DNA from: JAZKFT01 sp040386335
GTDB lineage: Bacteria; Bacteroidota; Bacteroidia; Chitinophagales; Chitinophagaceae
Direction of reading: 5' to 3'
DNA length: 64,000 nt
Assembly (NCBI GenBank): GCA_040386335.1
Contig: JAZKFT010000023.1
Coordinates: 62,001-126,000 of the forward strand
Every line of letters begins with the position of its first letter. Position 1 is the stretch's first letter. Made by a program: the position numbers and the translations under genes. Of the stretch, positions 55,739-64,000 are shown one piece after another. The notes below the pieces were generated by a model, which worked only from the letters and a program-made list of their open reading frames with translations, ran no database searches and was not told the origin of the DNA.

Positions 55739-56263
55739 ATGAAGCGTCGCTTTTTTATTTCTCTTATTTCCTTGCTATCGCTGTGGCTGGTGGCCTGTAC
55801 CAAAGGTGGTGATCTCGCCTCCCCTGATGGAAGTACTTACTCTATCAGTTCCCAGCTGAGCAGTAAAAAGGTTTTTCCAGCGCTCGCAACCGATACATCG
55901 AACGGTGTGCTGACTGGCTGGTATGATGAAGGGCTAAACGACATGTCGTTCAGGTTTGCATATGTGAAAGATACCACCTCCATCAAACTCGACACATTAA
56001 AAATAATTCGCTTTTTTAAAGGCGCTGGTGCAGCGATTGATACCGCCACGGCGGCCAGGAGGTTTTTTATCAATACCGCTATCTCCGCAGGCTCTAAGAC
56101 AAATTTAACCGGCGCTTTTTCGTTTGGAGTCAGTGGAAATACCGGATTATTACCTGATGAACAGGCCAGTTTCCTGGCCGGCACCTGGTACATGGTTTTG
56201 TACAGCGCGAAATTCCCAAATGGTGTATTGGGTGGCCAGCTGGCGGTTACAAAAAACCAATAA
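55739..56263 (+). CDS. CHRD-domain lipoprotein
   Basis: A 174-residue lipoprotein (lipobox LVAC, Cys20). The mature part has the general plan of a CHRD domain: a beta-rich region ending with GTWYMVLYSAKFPNGVLGGQL, which matches the usual C-terminal motif of the family (WY-x-I-H-T/S-x-x-x-P-x-G-x-I-R-G-Q-L). The function of bacterial CHRD lipoproteins is not known. Placed directly after SusD it occupies the slot where surface glycan-binding proteins are usually encoded in such loci, so a glycan-binding or surface-scaffold role is a reasonable guess. A large hairpin follows. Confidence 0.75.
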   Translation: MKRRFFISLISLLSLWLVACTKGGDLASPDGSTYSISSQLSSKKVFPALATDTSNGVLTGWYDEGLNDMSFRFAYVKDTTSIKLDTLKIIRFFKGAGAAIDTATAARRFFINTAISAGSKTNLTGAFSFGVSGNTGLLPDEQASFLAGTWYMVLYSAKFPNGVLGGQLAVTKNQ

Positions 56264-56651
56264 TACACATCACCTTAAATGAACCTTTGGACCAATTGAT
56301 CCACTTACCGCTTTACGGGCAGCGCTTGTGCTGGCAATCGTTAAGTACGCTGTCCCGTAAAGCGGTAAATCTCTATTGAGTAGTTGAATTGATTATTTGT
56401 GGCAACCTATCGTTCATTCTGCTGATGCGTGATAAGGCTGGTACTGTAATTTTTGATGACAACCGACCAGGTTTTGATGGGTCTCAATAGCCCCAGCCGT
56501 TTGGCCTTCAATCCGTTTTTGTATAAATACACCCTGGGTTCAATCTTGCAAACGCGATGTTTCCTGGTTCTGAACTAAAATATAGAAGGAGCTTCTCCTG
56601 AAAATCTAAACCGCATTCATGGATATTAAAACCGATTTTAATTTTTATTTT
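56264..56651. other. Intergenic region between the CHRD lipoprotein and the T9SS lyase
   Basis: About 390 bases with no gene. It holds the long hairpin at 56305-56368 and AT-rich sequence. A half-operator-like TGCAAACG is present at 56547-56554 but lacks its mirror half. The promoter of the large downstream gene is probably here. Confidence 0.4.
56305..56368. terminator. Long near-perfect inverted repeat after the CHRD gene
   Basis: TTACCGCTTTACGGGCAGCG (56305-56324) pairs with 56348-56368 along its whole length apart from one unpaired base, with a 23-base loop. It is placed 41 bases after a stop codon. No T-run follows, so it is either a processing or stability stem, or a dispersed palindrome. 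Confidence 0.55.
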
Positions 56652-59600
56652 ATGAAGAAAAGGTCGCCCTATTATTCTACCCTCGTGGGAAGATGCAAGC
56701 AGTACTTCCTTATTGCCGTTGCTATTTGTTTTGGATTTTCAAATGTTTCAATCGCCCAGCGTTTTGTACATCCCGGCATTCCATTTACCCAGTATGATCT
56801 TGACCAGTTAAAAGCAAATATTACCCAGGAACCCTGGCTTTCGGCCTATAATACTTTCAAAAACGATAACCATTCTAAACTTACCTATGGCCAGCAGGGG
56901 CCGGTTGTGAGTGTGAGCCGTGCCCCCAATTTAAATAATACGAAATGGCAACAGGATATGATCGCCATTCATCACCTGGCTTTTATGTGGGTTTTCACAG
57001 GCGATTCTGCTTATGCCCGCAAGGCAACCGACATGCTGGATGCCTGGGCGGTAATCAATACCAGTTGGGGCGGCGGTGAATCCATGCTGGATATTGGCGA
57101 TTATGCCGATTACTGGGCAACAGGAGCTGATATTCTAAGGGGCACTTTTCCCAACTGGACTGCTGCCAACACGCAACACGTCAAAAATTATTTTGCCAAT
57201 GTGCTATACCCCACTTCTTTTGTGCCTTACCAGTTACGGGATGCCAACAAGGGGGCCATCCAGCTAAAGATTGCCTTAGGTGTTGCCGCTTTTAACGACG
57301 ACGCCACCAAATTCAACGAAGCGATCGATGTGTATCGAATGGATGCGGGTGGGGGTATGCGCAACTCATTGACAAATGGCGAAACAGGAGATGCAGGACG
57401 GGACGACCACTGGCGTGTACAGGTGGCTGCCCTGGCATGGGGTGCGGAGGTAGCCTATAAACAGGGGGTTGACATGTATGCCGAATTGGACAACCGGATG
57501 TTGGCCATCGGGGAACTGTATCATAAATATGCTTTTATTGGTAATACACTTACCTATATCCCAATGGGCGGATATTCCAGCTTCTGGACGAACTGGGGAA
57601 TTGCGCCGGGCGCAAGAAGGGGCGACTACACCAATATTCTAAAGGCCGCTTATTCCCTCCGCAAAGCCATCCCAACACCTTACACCGATACAATGCGGGC
57701 TGCCCTGGGTGGTGCCGGTGGAGATTTTTTGTTTTTGAAAACCTCGGATACTTCCACAGCGCTACCCCTTTCCCCGGTATACTATCCGGCAGACAATGCA
57801 CAACCTGTCAGCCTTTTGACCAACCTGGATATTGGAAACCCTGGTATAGCTGGTAGTGCGACCTATAACAGCGGCACCTGGACGCTGAAAGCTGCAGGCA
57901 ACTCGCTGAGTAATTCAATGAACTATACTTTCAAAAAAATTAAGGGTGATGCCGGGCTGGTAGTGAAGGTTACCGGCATGTCGTTACCTTCCTCGGGTTC
58001 TGGTGTCATGATCCGGCAATCGCTGGCGGCTGGTTCCGCCTACTGGTCCGTTCAGCTCGGCGGCGCAGGCGGGGTAGGTCCCCACTATCAACCCAAAGCC
58101 CCCTGGTGGTTGAAAATTGAGCGGGTAGGCAATCGCATCTTTACCTATCATTCACCCGATGGGATCAACTGGACCGGTGTTGGCTGTTCTTATTCCCCAT
58201 CACCACGCCCGGACAGTTTATATTATGGTTTATATACTATATCTAACAATACAACGGTGCTCAACACAGCAACCTTTACAGATGTGGCGTTTAGTGCAGC
58301 CGCCCCAGCAGGCGCTGCTGAAATCACCAGCGCAACGGGGGCAGATGGCATAATAAATACGACCTTTACTTATAATACGACAGCCACCGGTAACCCAACT
58401 GCTTACACCGCAACCGGACTACCCGATGGGTTGAGTATTAATAACATTACAGGTGCTATTTCCGGTATGCCGACAACTCTTGGAACCTATACCGTTACAC
58501 TTACAGCCACCAACGCATCTGGTACCAGTACTTTTATACTTATTATCCGGGTGACTAACAACGTAGCACCATCCGCGCCTGCGGGTGCTACCGCGACGGT
58601 AGTGAATACTAGTAATATCCGGTTGAACTGGACGGCAGCAGCTAATGCTACTACTTATTCTGTGAAACGTTCCCTCAGCAGCGGTGGCCCTTATACCACC
58701 ATTGCCACTGGCATTACAGCTACTACTTATACCGATATTTCACCTACACCGGAAGTGCTGAATTACTATATAATTACTGCATTGGCTGGCGCTTTGGAAA
58801 GTGGCATATCCAATGAAGCCAGCGCCTCTGTGCCACCTGCCATACCAGTCAAGCCCATGGTTACATTGCTAAACGGGCAGTTGAAACTCGACTGGGATGC
58901 GGCACCAGGGGCTGCTACTTACAATTTAAAACGCAGCTCAGTTATGGGCGGACCTTATACGATCATTGCCAATGTAAACGGCACTACTTATACAGATGCG
59001 GCTGTTACCAATGGCAATCCTTATTACTATGTTATTTCATCGGTAGGTGTATCCCTGCAAAGCGGTAATTCGCCGGAGGCCTTTGGTGTTCCCGGTGCAG
59101 GGGCCTACACTTGGGCTCCGTCGCCACTTAGTGAAAACTCAAGCGATGCGGGCAACTGGCTTGAAATGAGTACTCCGGCCAGCCCGGCTATCCTGGCTTT
59201 CAAAAGCACAGATGATTCTACATTGAATAACGACATCACTAATCTCAACGTTTCCCGGATTTTGTTTGATACTGATGCAAGCAAGTACACCATATCCGGT
59301 AATTCTATCATAGCGGGCAACGATATGGTAAATGTATCAGCGAATACGCAAACATTGAATACACCGTTTGTACTCAATAACGACTATACCATCAATGCCA
59401 ACACACAGAATATCGTTCTGGGTGGCGCAATTACCGGTACCGGCAATCTTACCCGTACCGGTGCAGGCACGGTATTTATTGCTGGTAACAATGTGTACAC
59501 TGGTAATACTATCGTTGGTGGCTCTGCCGGAACCTGGCCGCCCACCAATGCAGTGGCCGTAGCGGGTATTGGCACCGGAACATCAGGAGTGCCCACAGCA

Positions 59601-62354
59601 GGACCATTGGGTACAGGCAAAATCATTATGAACGGAGGTGCACTATACTCCGAATCCGGCGCCGCTACCCTTTATAACGATATAGAGGTAACCGCCGGAA
59701 AAACCAGCCGAATCTTCCAGACCAGTTTCGCACTGAACCTGTATGGTAAAATTACTGGTACCGGTACGCTCTGGCAGGACGGAAACACGACTGCCGGGTT
59801 GCATCTCTTTGGCGATAATAGTGGCTTCTCAGGCACTTTTGTTTGTGCCCTCCGAAGCGGCAACAACAGGCTTCGGTTTGAAGTGCCGCAATCTGGTAGT
59901 GCCAATGCTTACTGGAACCTGGATGCTAACGGGGTAGATTGCCAAAGCCTCCAGTTTTCTTCTGGCACCATCAGTTTTGGTGCGCTTACCGGCAGGGGGT
60001 TCTTTAGAAATAACAGCGGTGGCACACCCATCATGAGTATCGGTGCCTTGAATATAAGTACCAGTTTCCAGGGCTCCCTTAACTTCAGCCTTGGGGTTGA
60101 AAAAGTTGGTACCGCTAATTTAATTTTTACCGGCAACCATACTTACACGGGCCCAACAACTGTTCGGAACGGCCGGTTCCTGGTAAACAACGATCCTTTG
60201 ATCGGTACTTTTGTAAGTCCGCTTACAGCTGTGGCAGGAGTCTTTGGCGGAACGGGAAGAACCACAGGCATCGTAACCATCGGGACCGGTGCGGGAATGG
60301 GTGCCACGCTGGAACCCGGTAACCTCGGCATCGGAACTTTCACCACCACGTCCACACTTACTTTATTGCAGGATGCTACTTATAAGGTTGACATCAATGC
60401 CAGTACCGCTACGGCTGATAAAATATTGGCTGGAAATGTTGTCCTGACCAATGCACTATTGAACCCGGCCATCACCGTAAACGGCAGTTTGCCCCTGGGA
60501 ACCAACTTTACCATTATTGACAATACCGCTTCGAACGCTGTAGCCGGTACTTTCAACGGCCTCCCGGAACTTTCGCTGGTTTCTGCAGGTGGGTACGATT
60601 TTCGCGTCACCTACAAAGGCGGTACCGGCAATGATGTAGTACTGCTCGATGACCGCGTCGTTACAATTACCAGTGCACTGAATGACACGATCCTGGTAGG
60701 CAGAACATATAGTTATAACATAACAACTAATAAATCTCCCAATAGCTTTACTGCTACCGGCTTACCACCGGGCCTAAACATTGATGGGGCTACCGGTTTA
60801 ATTGCCGGTACGCCAACTACAGCCGGAACCTACTCCGTTTCCCTAAGTGCTTCGGACGGCAGCACAACCGGTAGCGCAACCTTAGTGCTCGTGGTGAAAA
60901 GTGATATCGTTGATGGTCTGATTGTGGCTTCCGGCGACGCTAAAACCATCGTAGAATGGAATAGTATTTTGAATCTTAGGTTTAATGTGAAACGTTCCAA
61001 TGTATCCGGAGGGCCATATACTACTATTGCCTCTAATCTTACCAGCCCTAAATTCACAGACCCAGGTGTTACAAATGGTAGTGTTTATTACTATGTGGTG
61101 TCCTCGGTAGATGGTAGCCTGGAAAATGTGAATAGCCCGCAAGTGACGGCCAGTCCCAATGCAGGCCAGTCAGGTTATTACCAATTTGATGAAGCCTCAG
61201 GCACAAGGGGCGTAGATGGCTGGGGCGCTAATCACGCTACTTTACAGGCTGCTGCTACCCGTAACACAGGCTATGCCGGGCAGGCGTTGAGTTTAAACGG
61301 TACTGCAAACTCTTATGCAACATTGCCAACCGGCGTGGTAAACGGCTTGTCTGATTTTACTGTTTCGGCCTGGGTAAAAATGAACACTATTTCCACCTGG
61401 ATGAGGGTATTCGATTTTGGTAATAGCACCACGCAGTATATGTTCCTTTCGGTCCAGGCGGCTTTATCCGGCGGCAATTCAACAATCCGGTATGCCATTA
61501 AAAACGGAAGTGCCGCCGAGCAAAATGTAAACTTTGCTTATCCCTTCCCGCTGAATACATGGGTTCACCTCGCAATCACCCAATCTGGCAACACAGCCTC
61601 TCTTTACATTAACGGCACAGTGCGGGCATCAAACACTGGTTTGAACATTAAGCCTGCAGCTCTTGGAGCCACAACGCTCAATTATCTTGGTAAATCACAA
61701 TTTTCGGCAGACCCTATGTACAACGGGGCTACCGATGAGTTCAGAATATACAGCCGGGCCCTGAGCGCTGCCGAAGTGAATAATATCTATGCAGCTGTCA
61801 TCTTGCCCGTTACCCTGATCAACTATACCGCTACGCTGCAAAATTCGGGGGCAGTATTGCTGAATTGGAAAACAGCAACTGAAGGCAATAACAGCCATTA
61901 CATTGTCGAACGAAGCAGTGACGGCATGAATTTTAAACAAGTAGGTGGTCTTATAGCAGCAGGCTCAGCCAGTGGAGCAGCATACGCATTTACAGATAAT
62001 AACCCTTTGGTGGGGCCCAATTACTATCGTTTAAAACAGGTTGATAAAGATGGAAAAATAACAGATTTAGGAATGCGGTTGATTAAGGTGGAAGGTAAAG
62101 CGAGAACCTGGGTTGTGTACCCGAATCCGGTGAAGGGGAGGGAAATTTATCTCCGTTCAAAAAATACTGCAAATTATTCTTTTATAACGGCCACTCTTTA
62201 TAGCAGCACCGGTACGCGGCTATTTACCAAGACCTTCAGCCACGTAGGGGCGGGTAGCGTACTGACATTTAAACTGGATAAAAACCTGCCGGCAGGAAAT
62301 TATTCGATGCGGCTTAGCACTGGAGAGACCGTGCCAGTGGTGATTGTTCCGTAA
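56652..62354 (+). CDS. Giant multidomain T9SS-secreted alginate-lyase-superfamily protein
   Basis: About 1900 residues from the ATG at 56652 (an ATG 33 bases upstream is also possible). Signal peptide, then an alginate-lyase-family catalytic domain (about 40-350: QRFVHPGIPFTQYDL, DAGRDDHWRVQVAALAWG, ELDNRMLAIGELYHKY), a concanavalin-like beta-sandwich (about 390-560), a putative Ig domain (570-635), two FN3 domains (636-812), autotransporter-associated beta-strand repeats (about 817-1333, with AGTVFIAGNNVYTGNTIVGG), a second Ig-like domain (1337-1416), a third FN3 domain (1418-1500), a LamG-type domain (1503-1717), a further beta-domain and a C-terminal T9SS sorting domain (VVYPNPV onward, 1816-1900). 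It should be displayed on or released from the cell surface, where it would make the first cuts in the polymer. Confidence 0.88.
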   Translation: MKKRSPYYSTLVGRCKQYFLIAVAICFGFSNVSIAQRFVHPGIPFTQYDLDQLKANITQEPWLSAYNTFKNDNHSKLTYGQQGPVVSVSRAPNLNNTKWQQDMIAIHHLAFMWVFTGDSAYARKATDMLDAWAVINTSWGGGESMLDIGDYADYWATGADILRGTFPNWTAANTQHVKNYFANVLYPTSFVPYQLRDANKGAIQLKIALGVAAFNDDATKFNEAIDVYRMDAGGGMRNSLTNGETGDAGRDDHWRVQVAALAWGAEVAYKQGVDMYAELDNRMLAIGELYHKYAFIGNTLTYIPMGGYSSFWTNWGIAPGARRGDYTNILKAAYSLRKAIPTPYTDTMRAALGGAGGDFLFLKTSDTSTALPLSPVYYPADNAQPVSLLTNLDIGNPGIAGSATYNSGTWTLKAAGNSLSNSMNYTFKKIKGDAGLVVKVTGMSLPSSGSGVMIRQSLAAGSAYWSVQLGGAGGVGPHYQPKAPWWLKIERVGNRIFTYHSPDGINWTGVGCSYSPSPRPDSLYYGLYTISNNTTVLNTATFTDVAFSAAAPAGAAEITSATGADGIINTTFTYNTTATGNPTAYTATGLPDGLSINNITGAISGMPTTLGTYTVTLTATNASGTSTFILIIRVTNNVAPSAPAGATATVVNTSNIRLNWTAAANATTYSVKRSLSSGGPYTTIATGITATTYTDISPTPEVLNYYIITALAGALESGISNEASASVPPAIPVKPMVTLLNGQLKLDWDAAPGAATYNLKRSSVMGGPYTIIANVNGTTYTDAAVTNGNPYYYVISSVGVSLQSGNSPEAFGVPGAGAYTWAPSPLSENSSDAGNWLEMSTPASPAILAFKSTDDSTLNNDITNLNVSRILFDTDASKYTISGNSIIAGNDMVNVSANTQTLNTPFVLNNDYTINANTQNIVLGGAITGTGNLTRTGAGTVFIAGNNVYTGNTIVGGSAGTWPPTNAVAVAGIGTGTSGVPTAGPLGTGKIIMNGGALYSESGAATLYNDIEVTAGKTSRIFQTSFALNLYGKITGTGTLWQDGNTTAGLHLFGDNSGFSGTFVCALRSGNNRLRFEVPQSGSANAYWNLDANGVDCQSLQFSSGTISFGALTGRGFFRNNSGGTPIMSIGALNISTSFQGSLNFSLGVEKVGTANLIFTGNHTYTGPTTVRNGRFLVNNDPLIGTFVSPLTAVAGVFGGTGRTTGIVTIGTGAGMGATLEPGNLGIGTFTTTSTLTLLQDATYKVDINASTATADKILAGNVVLTNALLNPAITVNGSLPLGTNFTIIDNTASNAVAGTFNGLPELSLVSAGGYDFRVTYKGGTGNDVVLLDDRVVTITSALNDTILVGRTYSYNITTNKSPNSFTATGLPPGLNIDGATGLIAGTPTTAGTYSVSLSASDGSTTGSATLVLVVKSDIVDGLIVASGDAKTIVEWNSILNLRFNVKRSNVSGGPYTTIASNLTSPKFTDPGVTNGSVYYYVVSSVDGSLENVNSPQVTASPNAGQSGYYQFDEASGTRGVDGWGANHATLQAAATRNTGYAGQALSLNGTANSYATLPTGVVNGLSDFTVSAWVKMNTISTWMRVFDFGNSTTQYMFLSVQAALSGGNSTIRYAIKNGSAAEQNVNFAYPFPLNTWVHLAITQSGNTASLYINGTVRASNTGLNIKPAALGATTLNYLGKSQFSADPMYNGATDEFRIYSRALSAAEVNNIYAAVILPVTLINYTATLQNSGAVLLNWKTATEGNNSHYIVERSSDGMNFKQVGGLIAAGSASGAAYAFTDNNPLVGPNYYRLKQVDKDGKITDLGMRLIKVEGKARTWVVYPNPVKGREIYLRSKNTANYSFITATLYSSTGTRLFTKTFSHVGAGSVLTFKLDKNLPAGNYSMRLSTGETVPVVIVP

Positions 62355-62427
62355 TTAAGTAGTGCAAACTCCGATTTTGAATGTAACGTGAAATTTTAGA
62401 ATAAAATGAATTCCAAACCATCAGGCA

Positions 62428-64000
62428 ATGCAAAAACATAAAACAATTTTTCTTCTTACATCAGTGATGATAAGCATCTGTGTGATCTGTAAAAGTGAAA
62501 TCATCACCCAGCTTTCAAGCACATCTCCCGATAAAAATACCCGGGTGACTTTTTCGATTGAGCAGGGTACATTGATGTACCGTATGTTTTATTACAACGA
62601 ACCGGTAACAGAATGGTCAGCACTGGGATTAATAAAGGATGCAATGCCTGCTGATGAAAAAACAGTCATAAGTGGTAAATCCATAAGTAGCAATAAGGAA
62701 ACATTTAAATGGCAGTTAGGGGAAAGCGACTTGATCACCAATAACTACAATGAAATAAAACTGGCTTGCAGCACCGGATCTTTTAATTTTAGCCTTGTTG
62801 CAAGGGCGTACGATGGCAGTATTGCTTTTCGGTATGAGTTGCCGGAAAAGCATAGTGGTTTGGATTTTCGTATTAAACAGGAGCAAACGGAATTCAGGTT
62901 TCCTGATCCATATACTCTATATCAATACAACCAGGAATCCATATTTACCCCAGTGTCCATAGATACTTTTACGAAATCCTGTGACTTTCCTGCTACAATC
63001 ACGAATGGAAAATTCTACATAAGTATTGGCGAAGCCAGCAATACTGGTTATACCAAGGCTGAATTAAAAAGGGGTGTAAAGGCTCATAGTCTTTCCGTTG
63101 TTTTTCCACGAGATTCATCGGTGAAGGTTGCCGGCTTTTTTCAAACTCCTTGGAGAACGATCAGTGTGGCCAAAACAGCGATCGGGTTACACGATTACAG
63201 CCAGCTTTATTTGAAACTAAATCCGCCCCCGGTAAATCGATTTCCTGACTGGATTAAACCTGGTAAACTTATCCGGTCGCAACTCAACACACAGAGTGGA
63301 TTGGATTGTATTGACTTTGCAGCAAAGCATGATTTCCAGTACATCATGTTCGATGCGGGGTGGTATGGTGCTGAATTTCGTGGGTCTTCGGATCCCACCC
63401 AGGTAATACCTCAAATTGATATGCCGAAAGTGCTTCAGTACGGAAAAGAAAAAGGCATCGGGGTGATACTGTATGTAAACTACGTGGGCCTGAAAGCCAG
63501 GTTGGATACCCTTCTTCCGTTGTATAAAAAATGGGGCGTTGCCGGGTTGAAATTTGGATTTGTGGATGGCCTTACACAGGGTGGCCTCACCTGGTTGATC
63601 AATGCAATCCGGAAAGTAAATGAGGCCGGATTTATCCTGGACATCCACGACAATTACAAACCGACCGGCTTAAGCAGAACGTATCCCGCGTTGCTTACCC
63701 AGGAAGGAATCATGGGTGATGAAAACAGCCCCGATGCTTTTCATACAACCACGCTGCCGTTTACCCGCTTCCTGGCAGGCCCTGCGGATTTTACGTTTTG
63801 TTATCCGAATGCAAAAAATAAATTCAGCAAAAACTTAAAGGTGAGTATGGGACAGCAATTGGCCTTGTCGGTCATTTATTTCAGCCCGCTTCAAGCCATC
63901 TTTTGGTATGGCCAACCGAACGATTATACTAACGAAGAAGAAATAGAGTTTTTTAAATATGTTCCAACCGTCTGGAATGAGACGCATTACCTTGATGGAG
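62428..64000 (+). CDS. GH97-family alpha-glycosidase, second copy (3' end beyond the window)
   Basis: An open frame of 524 codons from the ATG at 62428 to the window edge. It has a hydrophobic N-terminus (KTIFLLTSVMISICVI), a beta-sandwich (about 25-275) and the TIM barrel, with FDAGWYGAEF, GLKFGFVDGL, LDIHDNYKPTGLSRTYP and QEGIMGDENSPDAFHT. The general acid would be Glu432. As in the copy at 32734, the retaining nucleophile position is Gly (Gly377) and the SusB-type base position is Asp (Asp408). Here Asp380 follows in FVD where the other copy has Gln405. Overall similarity is clear but far from identical, so the pair is old. It follows the T9SS lyase by 73 bases. Confidence 0.87.
   Translation, partial: MQKHKTIFLLTSVMISICVICKSEIITQLSSTSPDKNTRVTFSIEQGTLMYRMFYYNEPVTEWSALGLIKDAMPADEKTVISGKSISSNKETFKWQLGESDLITNNYNEIKLACSTGSFNFSLVARAYDGSIAFRYELPEKHSGLDFRIKQEQTEFRFPDPYTLYQYNQESIFTPVSIDTFTKSCDFPATITNGKFYISIGEASNTGYTKAELKRGVKAHSLSVVFPRDSSVKVAGFFQTPWRTISVAKTAIGLHDYSQLYLKLNPPPVNRFPDWIKPGKLIRSQLNTQSGLDCIDFAAKHDFQYIMFDAGWYGAEFRGSSDPTQVIPQIDMPKVLQYGKEKGIGVILYVNYVGLKARLDTLLPLYKKWGVAGLKFGFVDGLTQGGLTWLINAIRKVNEAGFILDIHDNYKPTGLSRTYPALLTQEGIMGDENSPDAFHTTTLPFTRFLAGPADFTFCYPNAKNKFSKNLKVSMGQQLALSVIYFSPLQAIFWYGQPNDYTNEEEIEFFKYVPTVWNETHYLDG

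Noticed and set aside
56547..56554. TGCAAACG half-operator before the T9SS lyase gene
   Set aside because: The mirror half is missing (CGATGTTT follows), so there is no dyad for a LacI dimer.
63233..63243. TAAATCGATTT inside the second GH97 coding region, similar to the LacI operator
   Set aside because: It lies within a coding sequence, matches only the 11-base core and has changed ends, so chance is the simplest explanation.

Overview
The window comes from a member of the Bacteroidota, most likely Chitinophagaceae. The signs are four SusC/SusD pairs, a hybrid two-component sensor, a type IX secretion C-terminal domain, weak Shine-Dalgarno signals, and a tmRNA whose tag reads GNTTYAMAA. Almost all of it is carbohydrate-utilisation DNA. 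I see no insertion sequence, phage gene, CRISPR array, rRNA or tRNA.

Layout. (1) 1-2129: the 5' part of a minus-strand thrombospondin-type-3-repeat (OmpA-like) protein, then an aldo/keto reductase. (2) 2130-20247: a xylan or arabinoxylan locus. A long leader with LacI-type operator-like sites precedes SusC, SusD and a GH10 endo-xylanase with a carbohydrate-binding module inside its catalytic domain. Two GH2 enzymes and a GH43 follow, then an IlvD/Edd sugar-acid dehydratase and a lipoprotein SMP-30-type lactonase, which suggest a non-phosphorylative route for released pentoses. (3) 20248-20891: palindromic hairpins and the tmRNA gene ssrA. (4) 21027-23408: two divergent LacI-family regulators with several palindromic operators between them. 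(5) 23494-64000: a large locus that looks aimed at an acidic, uronate-containing polysaccharide. It holds three SusCD pairs, a heparinase II/III-type lyase, a GH88 unsaturated-uronyl hydrolase, two GH97 enzymes (one cut by the window end), a ROK sugar kinase, an MFS sugar porter, a GH28-like beta-helix protein, an unassigned alpha/beta hydrolase, two alginate-lyase-superfamily proteins (one a 1,900-residue T9SS cargo), a 1,420-residue hybrid two-component regulator and a CHRD lipoprotein.

How it may work together (inference). SusCD pairs import oligosaccharides cut at the surface by secreted lyases and the T9SS enzyme. Periplasmic lyases expose unsaturated uronates, which GH88 removes, and GH97 takes off alpha-linked sugars. 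The MFS porter and ROK kinase bring the monosaccharide into central metabolism. The same CTAAATCGATTTA-type palindrome lies between the two lacI genes, before the first SusCD module, and again before the SusC at 46120. This suggests that one LacI protein controls both parts of the locus, with the hybrid two-component protein as a second control layer.

The points most worth following are that split LacI regulon, the uncharacterised acidic-polysaccharide system, a GH97 subgroup with neither canonical catalytic signature, a tandem double-hairpin repeat at 17121-17335, and an unassigned hydrolase that may be a carbohydrate esterase.
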